Assembly (NCBI RefSeq): GCF_004138205.1
Contig: NZ_RXNQ01000032.1
Span: 248,001-312,000, forward strand
Direction of reading: 5' to 3'
Source: Pedobacter sp. SYP-B3415
Lineage (GTDB): Bacteria > Bacteroidota > Bacteroidia > Sphingobacteriales > Sphingobacteriaceae
DNA: 64,000 nucleotides
Of the stretch, positions 55,302 to 63,920 are shown in pieces. The position numbers and the translations under genes are program-made. The notes under the pieces are model-generated. The model was not told the origin of the DNA, ran no database searches, and saw only the letters and a list, made by a program, of their open reading frames with translations. Every line of letters begins with the position of its first letter. The stretch's first letter is position 1.

Positions 55302-55859
55302 TTAACGGATAAAAAGTGTTAAAAACACGAGGTACGACAGGTTCTGCCGAAGAATTTTCATTGAGGCCGTTATCTGATTTTTGATAGTCTGTACGGATAC
55401 ATCAAGTTCGGTGGCAATCTCACTTATGCTTTTTTCTTCCTTTTTACGCATGGTCATCACCAGGCGCATTCTTTCGGGAAGCAGGGCCAGGGCCGCGTCC
55501 AGTTCGCGGTTGAGTTCGTTTAAGCGAAGTCTTGAGTCGGCCTGTAAAGCGGAACATTCATCGGTAAGCAGGGCAAAGGCAGACTGATGACTTTCGCGCA
55601 GTGCTGCAGAGCGGAAATAATTAATAACGCGGTATTTAACAGCGCCGTACAAATAGGCATCAAGACTTCCGTCGACGCGCAGATCCCGGCGTTTTTCCCA
55701 TAAAGAAATAAAGATTTCCTGCGTAATGTCCTGCGAAATGGCTTCATCGCCGGTTTTAAAAAATGCGGCGTCAAAAACCTTTTCCCAGTGAAGCGTATAA
55801 ATATCTTTCATGGCCTGCCGGCTGTCGTTTTTTAGCGCATGAAGGAGGAGTTGGGTCAT
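55302..55859 (-). CDS. ECF RNA polymerase sigma factor
   Basis: Sigma-70 family ECF factor of 185 residues, start MTQLLLHALKND; an ATG at 55886 would add nine residues. Region 2 contains DITQEIFISLWEKRRDLRV and the -10 recognition/melting segment YLYGAVKYRVINYFRS. Region 4 near the C-terminus carries the helix-turn-helix SISEIATELDVSVQTIKNQI. It is the first gene of the leftward sigma-FecR-SusC-SusD locus and should direct that locus when the SusC/FecR signal releases it. Confidence 0.94.
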   Translation of the reverse strand: MTQLLLHALKNDSRQAMKDIYTLHWEKVFDAAFFKTGDEAISQDITQEIFISLWEKRRDLRVDGSLDAYLYGAVKYRVINYFRSAALRESHQSAFALLTDECSALQADSRLRLNELNRELDAALALLPERMRLVMTMRKKEEKSISEIATELDVSVQTIKNQITASMKILRQNLSYLVFLTLFIR

Positions 55860-55883
55860 TAGCCGGTGCGATGTAAGACGTCG

Positions 55884-55891
55884 CAAACTTA
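55884..55891 (-). promoter_or_regulatory. Possible -7 box of the ECF sigma gene
   Basis: On the minus strand TAAGTTTG (complement of 55884-55891) matches TAnnTTTG, 24 bases before the preferred ATG at 55859. There is no TTTG 20 bases upstream (AACA), so the call is tentative. Confidence 0.35.
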
Positions 55892-55980
55892 TACAGCTGA
55901 TATTGCAGGTATGTTAAGAACCGGTAAAGTTTGAAGGCGTACGGCGGTCTAATAAGCTGTCAAATTATGGTTCCCAGGTA

Positions 55981-56597
55981 TCCGCACGATATTTCCAGGG
56001 TTAAACGCCGGGTCCCGGTTGCTTTGGATTACAAATCCAAGGCGACGTGTGTACTTGTCCTTCCGGATTTGTAATCCGGAAGCATTGAGCGGCGGATATT
56101 TTATCCGCATGATATTGCCCGGGTTCAAAACCAGGGTCTCAGTTGCTATGGATTCTAGATCCAAAGCGACGTGTGTATTTGTCCTTCCGGATTTGTAATC
56201 CGGAAGCAATGAGAGGCGGATATTTTATCCGCACGATATTGCCCGGGTTAAAAACCCGGTTCTCAGTTGCCTTGGATTATAAATCCAAAGTGACGTATGT
56301 ATTTGTCCTTCCGGATTTGTAATCCGGAAGCGTTGAGGCGGATATTTTATCCGCACTGTATTGCCCGGGTTAAAAACCCGGTTCTCAGTTACTTTGGATT
56401 ATAAATCCAAAGCGACGTAGAGTCCTCCCGGATTTGCAATCCGGTGAGCTGAGCAGCGGATATTTTATCCGCACGATATTGCCCGGGTTGAAAACCCGGT
56501 TCTCAGTTGCTTTGGATTATAAATCCAAAGCGACGTATGTACTTGTTCTTTCGGATTTGTAATCCGGAAGCAATGAGCCGCGGATATTTTATCCGCA
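55981..56597. repeat. Tandem array of five ~122-base multi-hairpin units
   Basis: Units begin at the TCCGCA phrases at 55981, 56104, 56228, 56350 and 56468, and a sixth TCCGCA ends the array at 56597; periods are 123, 124, 122, 118 and 124. A complete unit carries four palindromes with three-base loops: CCGGGTT-AAA-AACCCGG, TTTGGATT-ATA-AATCCAAA, TTCCGGATT-TGT-AATCCGGAA and GCGGATA-TTT-TATCCGC. All share a GGAT/ATCC (or GGGTT/AACCC) core. Several changes between units fall in the loops or become G-T pairs, so structure seems conserved. The first unit is the most decayed. The array ends 6 bases from the stop of the zinc-finger gene. Not a CRISPR: no unique spacers. Confidence 0.9.
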
Positions 56598-56603
56598 CTG
56601 CGC

Positions 56604-56870
56604 CTAGAAATCAAACAGGTCGCCCAGGAATGAATCCTTCTTTTTATGATATGGCCGCTTATGCTGGTCATGACCATACGAACGTTGCTCTTCCCGGCCA
56701 TAGTCTTTTTCATATCCCGCTTTTGGCGCTGCCGGAACTGCTGACCGCTCGATGATCTTATCCAGTTCGCCCCGGTCCAGCCAGACGCCGCGGCAGTTCG
56801 GGCAGTAATCGATCTCTATTCCGTTTCGCTCACTCATCAACAACGTTTCATTGCATGCAGGACATTTCAT
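56604..56870 (-). CDS. TFIIB-type zinc-finger small protein
   Basis: An 88-residue protein. Its N-terminal 42 residues form a zf-TFIIB zinc ribbon: MKCPACNETL and DYCPNCRGVWLDRGELDKI, with two CxxC pairs. The C-terminus is basic and His/Lys-rich with an aromatic end (LGDLFDF). Proteins of this type are common and uncharacterised in bacteria. The stop codon is 6 bases from the hairpin array, so the transcript would run into it. It is divergent from the DUF1810 gene. Confidence 0.85.
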   Translation of the reverse strand: MKCPACNETLLMSERNGIEIDYCPNCRGVWLDRGELDKIIERSAVPAAPKAGYEKDYGREEQRSYGHDQHKRPYHKKKDSFLGDLFDF

Positions 56871-56952
56871 ACTTAAGATTTTTAGTGTTTCCAGAATGGC
56901 TAAAAAAGCGCAACAACCCGGCCACTTTATTGTTAAAACTATAAAATGCCCT

Positions 56953-57372
56953 ATGAAAAATGACTACGAACTTGACCGTTTTACCGACGCACAGCGGCTC
57001 GATTTTGATACTGCTTTTGCTGAGATCCGCGCTGGCAGAAAAATGACGCACTGGATGTGGTATGTTTTTCCGCAAATCAGCGGATTAGGCTACAGCAGTA
57101 TGGCACAACGCTATGGAATTTTAAATCTTGGAGAAGCCACCTCCTACCTGGCTCACCCCGTGCTTGGCAAAAGGTTAATAGACATCAGCAACGCGCTGCT
57201 AATGCTCGATGAAAACAATGCCACTCGCGTCATGGGATCTCCCGATGATATGAAACTTCGCTCTTCCATGACGTTATTTGCCAGTGTACCCGGCGCCGAC
57301 CCGGTCTTCGACGCTGTTCTCGAAAAATTCTTTAACGGAGAAAAAGACGAAGCGACATTACGCCGTATCTGA
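56953..57372 (+). CDS. DUF1810 family protein
   Basis: A 139-residue protein starting MKNDYELDRFTDAQ; the frame stays open upstream into the divergent gene, but this ATG fits the family. The DUF1810 core is seen in MTHWMWYVFPQISGLGYSSM near residues 32-50 and in RYGILNLGEATSYLAHPVLG. The role is not established: relatives are described as calpastatin-like or linked to NAD-dependent signalling folds. It is a single gene. Confidence 0.88.
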   Translation: MKNDYELDRFTDAQRLDFDTAFAEIRAGRKMTHWMWYVFPQISGLGYSSMAQRYGILNLGEATSYLAHPVLGKRLIDISNALLMLDENNATRVMGSPDDMKLRSSMTLFASVPGADPVFDAVLEKFFNGEKDEATLRRI

Positions 57373-57763
57373 CCATCGCACACCGCTCAATTTCATATGT
57401 CAGAACCACCTGCGCCCCGACAGGTCACACTCCCTGCTGCTCCCCCCCCCACGCGGCTCAGGTACCATCGTATAAGTGCCGCTTCAAGCCATCAGTCTCA
57501 CTTAGCTACGAACCAGCATTCCGTTTCCTCCTTTGATCCGAGGGAAGTTCACCGTTGTTTTTCTTAAATAGAGAATGAAACAAAAAATAATGTTTTGTAA
57601 CTTAAAGTATTCGAGGAAGCCGGGAAACCATTCCTAAAAGCCATGTCCCACCGTATCGAGCATGTAATCTTTGCTTAACATCAGGTTTACCTACCCCATT
57701 TAGTTTTGCGGCATTCCAAAAATTGAACAAACAAATTAATCACAGTATTTAATTTTTTAAAAC
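57373..57763. other. Intergenic region upstream of the second susC
   Basis: No gene supported. It holds a run of nine C residues at 57442-57450, an AT-rich tract, and a possible -7 box TAGTTTTG at 57701-57708 that matches TAnnTTTG. The nearest upstream TTTG (57670-57673) is 27 bases away, longer than the 20 seen elsewhere, so the promoter call is weak. Leader length would be about 50 bases. Confidence 0.4.
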
Positions 57764-60700
57764 ATGAAGAGACCTTTACTGCGGTGGCAGAAAATGGTAG
57801 TCTGTGCCGCATCAGTTGCATTGGTAACTGGCGGTGTGCAGCTACCTGCATTTGCCGCAACATTTGCAAAGCCTGATCATGTTTCCGCAAGCAAAGCTCC
57901 GGGAACCATCAGCGGAAGAGTTATCGATGAAAAAGGGGAATCACTGCCGGGGGCCAGCGTCAGAATCAATGAGCTGAACATCGTTACAACCACGAATGCT
58001 CAGGGAAATTTCATTTTAAATGTGGCGCCGGGAACGTACTCGGTAACCGTAAGCTTTATTTCTTACACTAGCAACACGATCAGTAAGGTCGTTGTGCGCG
58101 ACGGTGAGGTCACGACGCTAAACGTCACGTTAAAAGGCGAAACCAACAGTTTGAAAGAGGTGCTGGTTGTTGGTTACGGTACCCAGCGCAGAGAAAATGC
58201 AACCGGTGCGGTAGATCAGATTACGTCAAAATCCCTTGAGAACCGTCCGATTACAAACCTTACGCAGGGTTTACAGGGCATGCTGCCCAATCTAAACCTT
58301 AAAATGATGGACGGTAAGCCTACGCAATCCCCGAGCTACAATGTCAGGGGAACGACTTCGATCGGCCAGGGGGGAAATGCGCTGGTACTCGTCGATGGCT
58401 TCGAGGGTGATCCGAGTTTGCTGAACCCCAACGATATTGAAAGCGTAACGGTGCTGAAAGATGCAGCGTCAGCCGCTATCTATGGTGCCCGCGGTGTGTT
58501 CGGGGTGGTGCTCATTACAACGAAAAAAGCTGAAAAAGGCAGTACGCAGGTTGCATTCAGTTCAAACTATGCGGTTAAAAGTCCGCTGCAGGTTCCTGAT
58601 TTCGTAACCGACGGTTACCTCTGGTCCAAGATGTTTGCTGAAGCGTTCGTGAACGGTGATGGTGCCTTTCCTCAAAATGCAAACAAGACGCAGAAATTCT
58701 CTCAGGCATATCTGGAAGAGTTCAGAAGGAGAGCGGAATCGGGCCAGCCATATAACCAGGTTGAGGTGGATCCTGTAACAGGTGAGTATACCTATTACGG
58801 AAGCACCGACTGGTATGCAGAACTCTACAAGAAAAATACAGCGGCAACAGAAAATAACCTGATGGTCAGCGGCGGCAGTGACAAGGCTTCTTTCCTTGTA
58901 TCAGGCCGGTACCAGCAGCAGGACGGTTTGTTCAGATATAATTCTGATGATTACGACATGAAAAACATCCGCGCCAGGGGCACAGTACAGGTTTTTCCGT
59001 GGCTGAGCATCGATAACAATGCGGACTATTCTGTCATGAATTATCACAATCCGATCAACGTAGGTGAGGGGGGCGGAATCTGGCGTAATATTGCCGACGA
59101 AGGCCATCCGACATTACCACTTGTTAATCCCGATGGTACGCTGACATTTTCTTCCGCATATACGGTGGGTGATTTTTATTATGGCAAAAACGGCAGGGAT
59201 ACCCGCCGCCAGGTGTTCAGAAACATTACCGGATTGAGGTCGAAATTTTTCGACAATAAGTTTCGCGTAAACGTTGACTTTACATTCAGAAATACGAACG
59301 AGGATATCAACCAGCGCCGGGTTCAGGTTCCGTACAGCAACACGCGCGGCGTCACTTCATATATCGGTACCACGACAAACGATCTGTTGTTCGACCAGCG
59401 GGAAACGCAGTATCTGGCCACCAATATTTACGGCGAATTTGAGAATCGTTTTGGCGACCACTATCTGAAGGCAATGCTGGGTTATAACTACGAGCAATCT
59501 ACCTACAACAGGGTGTCGGTTCAGCGAAACGGAATCATCTTTGAAGATGCAACAGACTTGAACCTGGCCCTCGGACAGTCAATCAATACTATTGGCGGTT
59601 ACGAACAATGGGCTATTCTGGGCGGTTTCTCCAGGTTAAATTATACTTTTAAAGACCGTTACCTGGTAGAAGTAAACGCGCGTTACGATGGCTCATCAAA
59701 ATTCCCTGCTTCACAGCGCTACGGTTTCTTCCCTTCTGTTTCAGCCGGCTGGAGAATTAATAAGGAATCTTTCTGGGGCGTATCAGACAAACTTGTTTCA
59801 GATCTTAAGTTGCGCGCTTCTTATGGCTCGTTGGGTAATGGCAACATCAACTCGTATGCATTTCAGGAAATATTTAACATTTCTCAGTCAGGCGTGATCC
59901 TGAACGGCTCAAGGCCGCAGGTTACCCAAAACCCGAATGTAATTCCGGCAGGGCTGACATGGGAAACCTCAACCACAACGAACGTTGGTCTTGACCTTGC
60001 CATGTTTTCGGGCAAACTCAGCTTTTCGGGCGATGCATATGTACGTAAAACCACAGACATGTTTACTATCGGCCTCACACCCCCGGCTGTCTTCGGCGCC
60101 GCCGTGCCGAAAGGTAACTACGCTGACCTGACAACCCGCGGCTGGGAATTGTCGCTAGCGTGGAACGACCGCATCGGGAATGTAAACAAACCCTTTGGTT
60201 ATAACGTAAGGCTTACACTTGCAGATAACAAGACAAAAATCGACAGGTACAACAATCCGGACAAGCTGCTGAGCGACTACTATGAAGGGCAGACACTTGG
60301 TGAGATATGGGGTTATGAAACCGAAGGCTTTTTTATTAATCAGGCAGATATTGATTCGCATGCTAAACAGGCCCCTCAAATGCGCGCCTCGCCTACCAAT
60401 ATCTGGTATCCGGGCGATATCAAACTGCGCGATCTGAATGGCGACGGTTTTATCAACGTTGGCAGAAATTCGGTTAATGACCCGGGCGACCGCAGAATTA
60501 TCGGCAACTCTGCGCCGCGTTATCAATATGGCATCACGCTGGGCGCAGACTGGAATAAGTTCTTCTTTTCAGTATTTTTCCAGGGTGTAGGCAAACAGCA
60601 ATGGTATCCAAGCACGGAAACTGAAATGTTCTGGGGTCAGTACAACCGTCCGTACAACAATATTCCGACCTTCCACCTTGGGAACATGTGGACACCTGAG

Positions 60701-61063
60701 AATACCGACGCTTATTTCCCGAGAACCATGTCTCGTGCAGCATCCAGCAACACAAACAGAACACTCGGCGTAGCGCAAACAAGATACCTGCAGAACGTAG
60801 CTTACCTGCGTATGAAAAATATCCAGTTGGGATATACGCTTCCTGCTAAACTGGTGCAGCGCATCGGTGCGAGAAACGCCCGCGTGTTTTTCTCCGGCGA
60901 AAACCTGTTCACTTATTCACCCATGTACAAGATCGTGAAAACGATTGACGTGGAGAATGCTGTTCCATCAGACCAGGATCTGAACCCCAACAGTACAAAC
61001 GGTGATGGTTACAACTACCCGCTTTTAAAATCTTACTCTTTCGGCTTAAGCCTTGGATTTTAA
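57764..61063 (+). CDS. SusC/RagA TonB-dependent transporter (no STN domain)
   Basis: Outer-membrane TonB-dependent channel of 1099 residues. The signal peptide ends near AFA (residue 31). A carboxypeptidase-regulatory-like domain (GTISGRVIDEKGESLPGASV, about 46-125) leads into the plug (VLVVGYGTQRRENATGAV near 135, LKDAASAAIYGARG near 230) and the barrel ending SYSFGLSLGF. Unlike the leftward SusC at 50882-54229 it lacks the STN domain, and no sigma/FecR pair is attached, so regulation differs. susD starts 23 bases downstream. Confidence 0.95.
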   Translation: MKRPLLRWQKMVVCAASVALVTGGVQLPAFAATFAKPDHVSASKAPGTISGRVIDEKGESLPGASVRINELNIVTTTNAQGNFILNVAPGTYSVTVSFISYTSNTISKVVVRDGEVTTLNVTLKGETNSLKEVLVVGYGTQRRENATGAVDQITSKSLENRPITNLTQGLQGMLPNLNLKMMDGKPTQSPSYNVRGTTSIGQGGNALVLVDGFEGDPSLLNPNDIESVTVLKDAASAAIYGARGVFGVVLITTKKAEKGSTQVAFSSNYAVKSPLQVPDFVTDGYLWSKMFAEAFVNGDGAFPQNANKTQKFSQAYLEEFRRRAESGQPYNQVEVDPVTGEYTYYGSTDWYAELYKKNTAATENNLMVSGGSDKASFLVSGRYQQQDGLFRYNSDDYDMKNIRARGTVQVFPWLSIDNNADYSVMNYHNPINVGEGGGIWRNIADEGHPTLPLVNPDGTLTFSSAYTVGDFYYGKNGRDTRRQVFRNITGLRSKFFDNKFRVNVDFTFRNTNEDINQRRVQVPYSNTRGVTSYIGTTTNDLLFDQRETQYLATNIYGEFENRFGDHYLKAMLGYNYEQSTYNRVSVQRNGIIFEDATDLNLALGQSINTIGGYEQWAILGGFSRLNYTFKDRYLVEVNARYDGSSKFPASQRYGFFPSVSAGWRINKESFWGVSDKLVSDLKLRASYGSLGNGNINSYAFQEIFNISQSGVILNGSRPQVTQNPNVIPAGLTWETSTTTNVGLDLAMFSGKLSFSGDAYVRKTTDMFTIGLTPPAVFGAAVPKGNYADLTTRGWELSLAWNDRIGNVNKPFGYNVRLTLADNKTKIDRYNNPDKLLSDYYEGQTLGEIWGYETEGFFINQADIDSHAKQAPQMRASPTNIWYPGDIKLRDLNGDGFINVGRNSVNDPGDRRIIGNSAPRYQYGITLGADWNKFFFSVFFQGVGKQQWYPSTETEMFWGQYNRPYNNIPTFHLGNMWTPENTDAYFPRTMSRAASSNTNRTLGVAQTRYLQNVAYLRMKNIQLGYTLPAKLVQRIGARNARVFFSGENLFTYSPMYKIVKTIDVENAVPSDQDLNPNSTNGDGYNYPLLKSYSFGLSLGF

Positions 61064-61086
61064 TGGGAGGCATAAAAATTAAAGAC

Positions 61087-62865
61087 ATGAAAAAACAATT
61101 GATATTAATCGTACTGGGCTGCATCACGCTGTTCTCCTGCAAAAAACTTGAGCAGGAACCACAGTCGTCGGCCTCAAAACAGGCCGTGTTCGGCAATGAA
61201 AGCGGCCTGAAGTTATATACAAATTCGTTTTACAATATGGGCTTTCTGCCCAGAAACTCGACCAGCCAGGATGCCATGTCAGACTACCTTGCTGTGCGCG
61301 ATGTGCAGGCTTTCCTGAGACCGGGTGCCTTTGCCGCGAACACGAGTTCAGGCTGGACCTGGGGCGAACTTCGCAACATCAACTATTTTATTGCAAACTG
61401 TAATGATCCGGCCGTTCCGGCCGATGTGCGGAACAATTACCTTGGTATAGCCAGGTATTTCCGGGCCTATTTTTACATGGAAAAAGTAAAACGCTTTGGC
61501 GATGTTCCATGGATCGGCAAACCGCTCGAAATAAACGATCCGGCGTTGACTGCCGGCCGGGATAAACGGACGCTGGTAATGGATTCGGTTCTGGCCGATA
61601 TCAACTTTGCCTGCGCCAATATCAAAGCAACGAATGATCCAAGCCGCACAACCATTACCAAATGGGTAGCCTATGCGTACAAATCAAGGGTGTGCCTGTT
61701 CGAAGGAACGTTCAGAAAATACCATACCGAGCTAAACCTCCAGTCAACTGCAGAAAAGTGGCTTCAGGATGCAGCATCAGCTGCTGATGAAATTATAAAA
61801 AATGGCGGTTACAGTTTAAACACAACCGGCGGCGCCGGATCATCATACCGACAGGTATTTACAAGTACAGCTCCCGTTGCAACAGAAGTGCTGCAGGCAG
61901 CAGTAGCCGATGTGAACCTCGGCGTGCTGAACGAAGCCAACTGGTGGTGGACCAGCGGGACCTATGGTGCAAAAGCAAGTTTCACCCGCACTTTTATCAA
62001 TACTTACCTGAAGCTGGACGGTACCCCGTTTACAAATGACCCGAGTTATCCAACCATGTTGTTTAAAGACGAGGTGAAAAACCGCGATCTGCGCCTGAAA
62101 CAGACCATCAGGCTTGGCGACTACAAGCGTATCAGCAGCGGACAGCTCGTGCCTGCACCTCCGGTTTTCTCGTACACCTTTACGGGCTATCAACCCATAA
62201 AATGGACCCTGGATGATATGTATTTTGATGCCGGTGCGCTCAACACGAACGCCATTGCGCTTTTCCGCTATGCAGAGGTGTTGTTAAATTTTGCTGAAGC
62301 AAAGGCTGAGCTCGGTACGCTGACTAACGGAGAATGGGCTGCTACCATCGGTGCCCTGCGCGCACGTGCCGGTATCACCGGCGGGTTAACGGCAAAACCA
62401 ACCGTAGCCGACCCTTATCTGGTTGCAAATTACTTTCCAGGTATCACCGATCCGACCATTCTCGAAGTGCGCCGGGAGCGCGGCATCGAACTCAGCCTGG
62501 AAGGCCAGCGTTTTGCCGACCTGCTGCGCTGGAAACGTGGTCAGCTTATGGAACAACAGTGGAACGGCTTTTATGTGCCGGCACTCAATACACCAATGGA
62601 TCTGAACGAAGACGGTATTCTTGATGTCGCATTTTTCAGCGGCACCAAGCCAAGTCCGGCAGTGGCAGGTGTGACCTATGTCGATGTCTCGCCGAACATA
62701 GGCAATGCGGTCAATTCGCAGCGCCTGAAAAACGGAACTTCAGGCGAGTTGATCTGGATGAATGAGATTACCCGCAAATGGGAAGATAAAATGTACTATT
62801 ACCCAATCCCGCTTACTGATCTGCAAAGAAATCCTGCTCTCGGGCAAAACAATGGCTGGCAATAA
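61087..62865 (+). CDS. SusD/RagB-family substrate-binding lipoprotein
   Basis: Surface lipoprotein of 592 residues partnering the preceding SusC. Start MKKQLILIVLGCITLFSC, with the lipobox LFSC at residues 15-18. SusD features include helical repeats, RYFRAYFYMEKVKRFGDVPWI near residue 125, the ALFRYAEVLLNFAEAKAELG segment near 395, and EVRRERGIELSLEGQRFADLLRW near 463. It is followed after 11 bases by the endonuclease/exonuclease/phosphatase-fold gene. Confidence 0.94.
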   Translation: MKKQLILIVLGCITLFSCKKLEQEPQSSASKQAVFGNESGLKLYTNSFYNMGFLPRNSTSQDAMSDYLAVRDVQAFLRPGAFAANTSSGWTWGELRNINYFIANCNDPAVPADVRNNYLGIARYFRAYFYMEKVKRFGDVPWIGKPLEINDPALTAGRDKRTLVMDSVLADINFACANIKATNDPSRTTITKWVAYAYKSRVCLFEGTFRKYHTELNLQSTAEKWLQDAASAADEIIKNGGYSLNTTGGAGSSYRQVFTSTAPVATEVLQAAVADVNLGVLNEANWWWTSGTYGAKASFTRTFINTYLKLDGTPFTNDPSYPTMLFKDEVKNRDLRLKQTIRLGDYKRISSGQLVPAPPVFSYTFTGYQPIKWTLDDMYFDAGALNTNAIALFRYAEVLLNFAEAKAELGTLTNGEWAATIGALRARAGITGGLTAKPTVADPYLVANYFPGITDPTILEVRRERGIELSLEGQRFADLLRWKRGQLMEQQWNGFYVPALNTPMDLNEDGILDVAFFSGTKPSPAVAGVTYVDVSPNIGNAVNSQRLKNGTSGELIWMNEITRKWEDKMYYYPIPLTDLQRNPALGQNNGWQ

Positions 62866-62876
62866 TTAGAATAGAC

Positions 62877-63719
62877 ATGAAAAACAGAAATATTATAGCT
62901 GCAGTTCTTCTTATGGTCTGCACAAGCTTTGGCGCCGCAGGGCAAAAGCTCACTGTCGGAACCTTCAATATCCGTTATGATAATCCGAAAGATTCAGGCA
63001 ACCTTTGGGTAAACCGAGCACCGGTCGTGTCAAACCTGATCCGCTTTCACGGATTTGACGTTCTGGGTGTGCAGGAAGGACTGAAGAACCAGTTGAATGA
63101 TATCAGCAGTGCGCTTCCTGAGTATGCACGTTACGGCAAGGGCCGGGATGACGGTCAGGATGGCGGCGAACATTCGGCTATTTATTATAAAAAGGATCGT
63201 TTCAAACTGCTCAGGAACGGAGACTTCTGGCTTTCGGAAACGCCTGACAAACCCGGTCTTGGCTGGGACGCAACCTGTTGTAACCGCATTTGCTCCTGGG
63301 TGTACCTCGAAGACCAGCAAAGCAAAAAGAAGTTTTATACTTTCAACGTTCACTTTGACCACCAGGGAAAAGTTGCACGCCGTGAGAGCGGAAAACTGAT
63401 CCTGACAAAGATCAGGGAAATTGCCGGCGATGCACCTGTGCTGCTGACCGGCGATTTCAACGGCGGCCGTGACAGTGAATGGTACCAGACAATTGCCAAT
63501 TCAGAAAAACTGAAAGATGTGTATGGAGCTGTAAAATATCCGTATGCAAATAATTCTTCGGCAAATGGATTCAGAACGCCACGCGGCAGCGCAGTAATTG
63601 ACCATATTTTTATGAGCAAACAGTTCAGTGCAACAAAGTGGGGTATCCTGACCGATACGTATTTCGGGAAATTCCCGTCAGACCATTTTCCCGTGCTGGC
63701 AGAAGTAACGCTTCGTTAA
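62877..63719 (+). CDS. Secreted endonuclease/exonuclease/phosphatase-fold hydrolase
   Basis: A 280-residue exported protein of the EEP (DNase I-like) fold. The signal peptide ends near AAGQ (residue 22). Active-site elements in order: GTFNIRYDN, the metal Glu in DVLGVQEG near 66, FNVHFDHQGKVAR near 158, the Asp/Asn pair in LTGDFNGGRDSEW near 194, VIDHIFMS near 243 and SDHFPVLAEV near the end. The fold hydrolyses phosphodiesters or phosphomonoesters (nucleases, sphingomyelinases, inositol phosphatases). Position after susD suggests it processes the ligand of the second SusCD pair. Confidence 0.9.
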   Translation: MKNRNIIAAVLLMVCTSFGAAGQKLTVGTFNIRYDNPKDSGNLWVNRAPVVSNLIRFHGFDVLGVQEGLKNQLNDISSALPEYARYGKGRDDGQDGGEHSAIYYKKDRFKLLRNGDFWLSETPDKPGLGWDATCCNRICSWVYLEDQQSKKKFYTFNVHFDHQGKVARRESGKLILTKIREIAGDAPVLLTGDFNGGRDSEWYQTIANSEKLKDVYGAVKYPYANNSSANGFRTPRGSAVIDHIFMSKQFSATKWGILTDTYFGKFPSDHFPVLAEVTLR

Positions 63720-63733
63720 CCTGTCAAATAAAG

Positions 63734-63769
63734 AAAAAGGGGCTTCCGGTTGCGGCAAGCCCCTTTTTT
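63734..63769 (+). terminator. Terminator of the second SusCD locus
   Basis: AAAAAGGGGCTT (63734-63745) pairs with AAGCCCCTTTTT (63757-63768) around an 11-base loop, ending in a T run to 63769. It begins 15 bases after the stop codon of the EEP hydrolase gene. The A run on the left makes it usable from the opposite strand too. Confidence 0.9.
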
Positions 63770-63920
63770 ATTGAAACATATGAGCTTTTGCAGCCCGGCG
63801 TGATGCAATTGCATGCTTGTAGCTGACTTTGAAGCGTTTTTGCGGGATAAACCGGCCGCTTCTTCGCAGCGCTACGCCTGTTCTTGCGGCGCTCACAACC
63901 TCACACAATTACATTAAGCG

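Noticed and set aside
55949..56209. An 86-codon open frame on the minus strand through the hairpin array.
   Set aside because: It is a translation of the palindromic repeat units. Unit lengths are not multiples of three, so the frame is not kept from unit to unit, and homologous 'proteins' would be artefacts of the same repeat.
55981..56597. Possible CRISPR array.
   Set aside because: Units are about 122 bases, similar along their whole length, with four palindromes each and no unique spacers; no cas genes are present.
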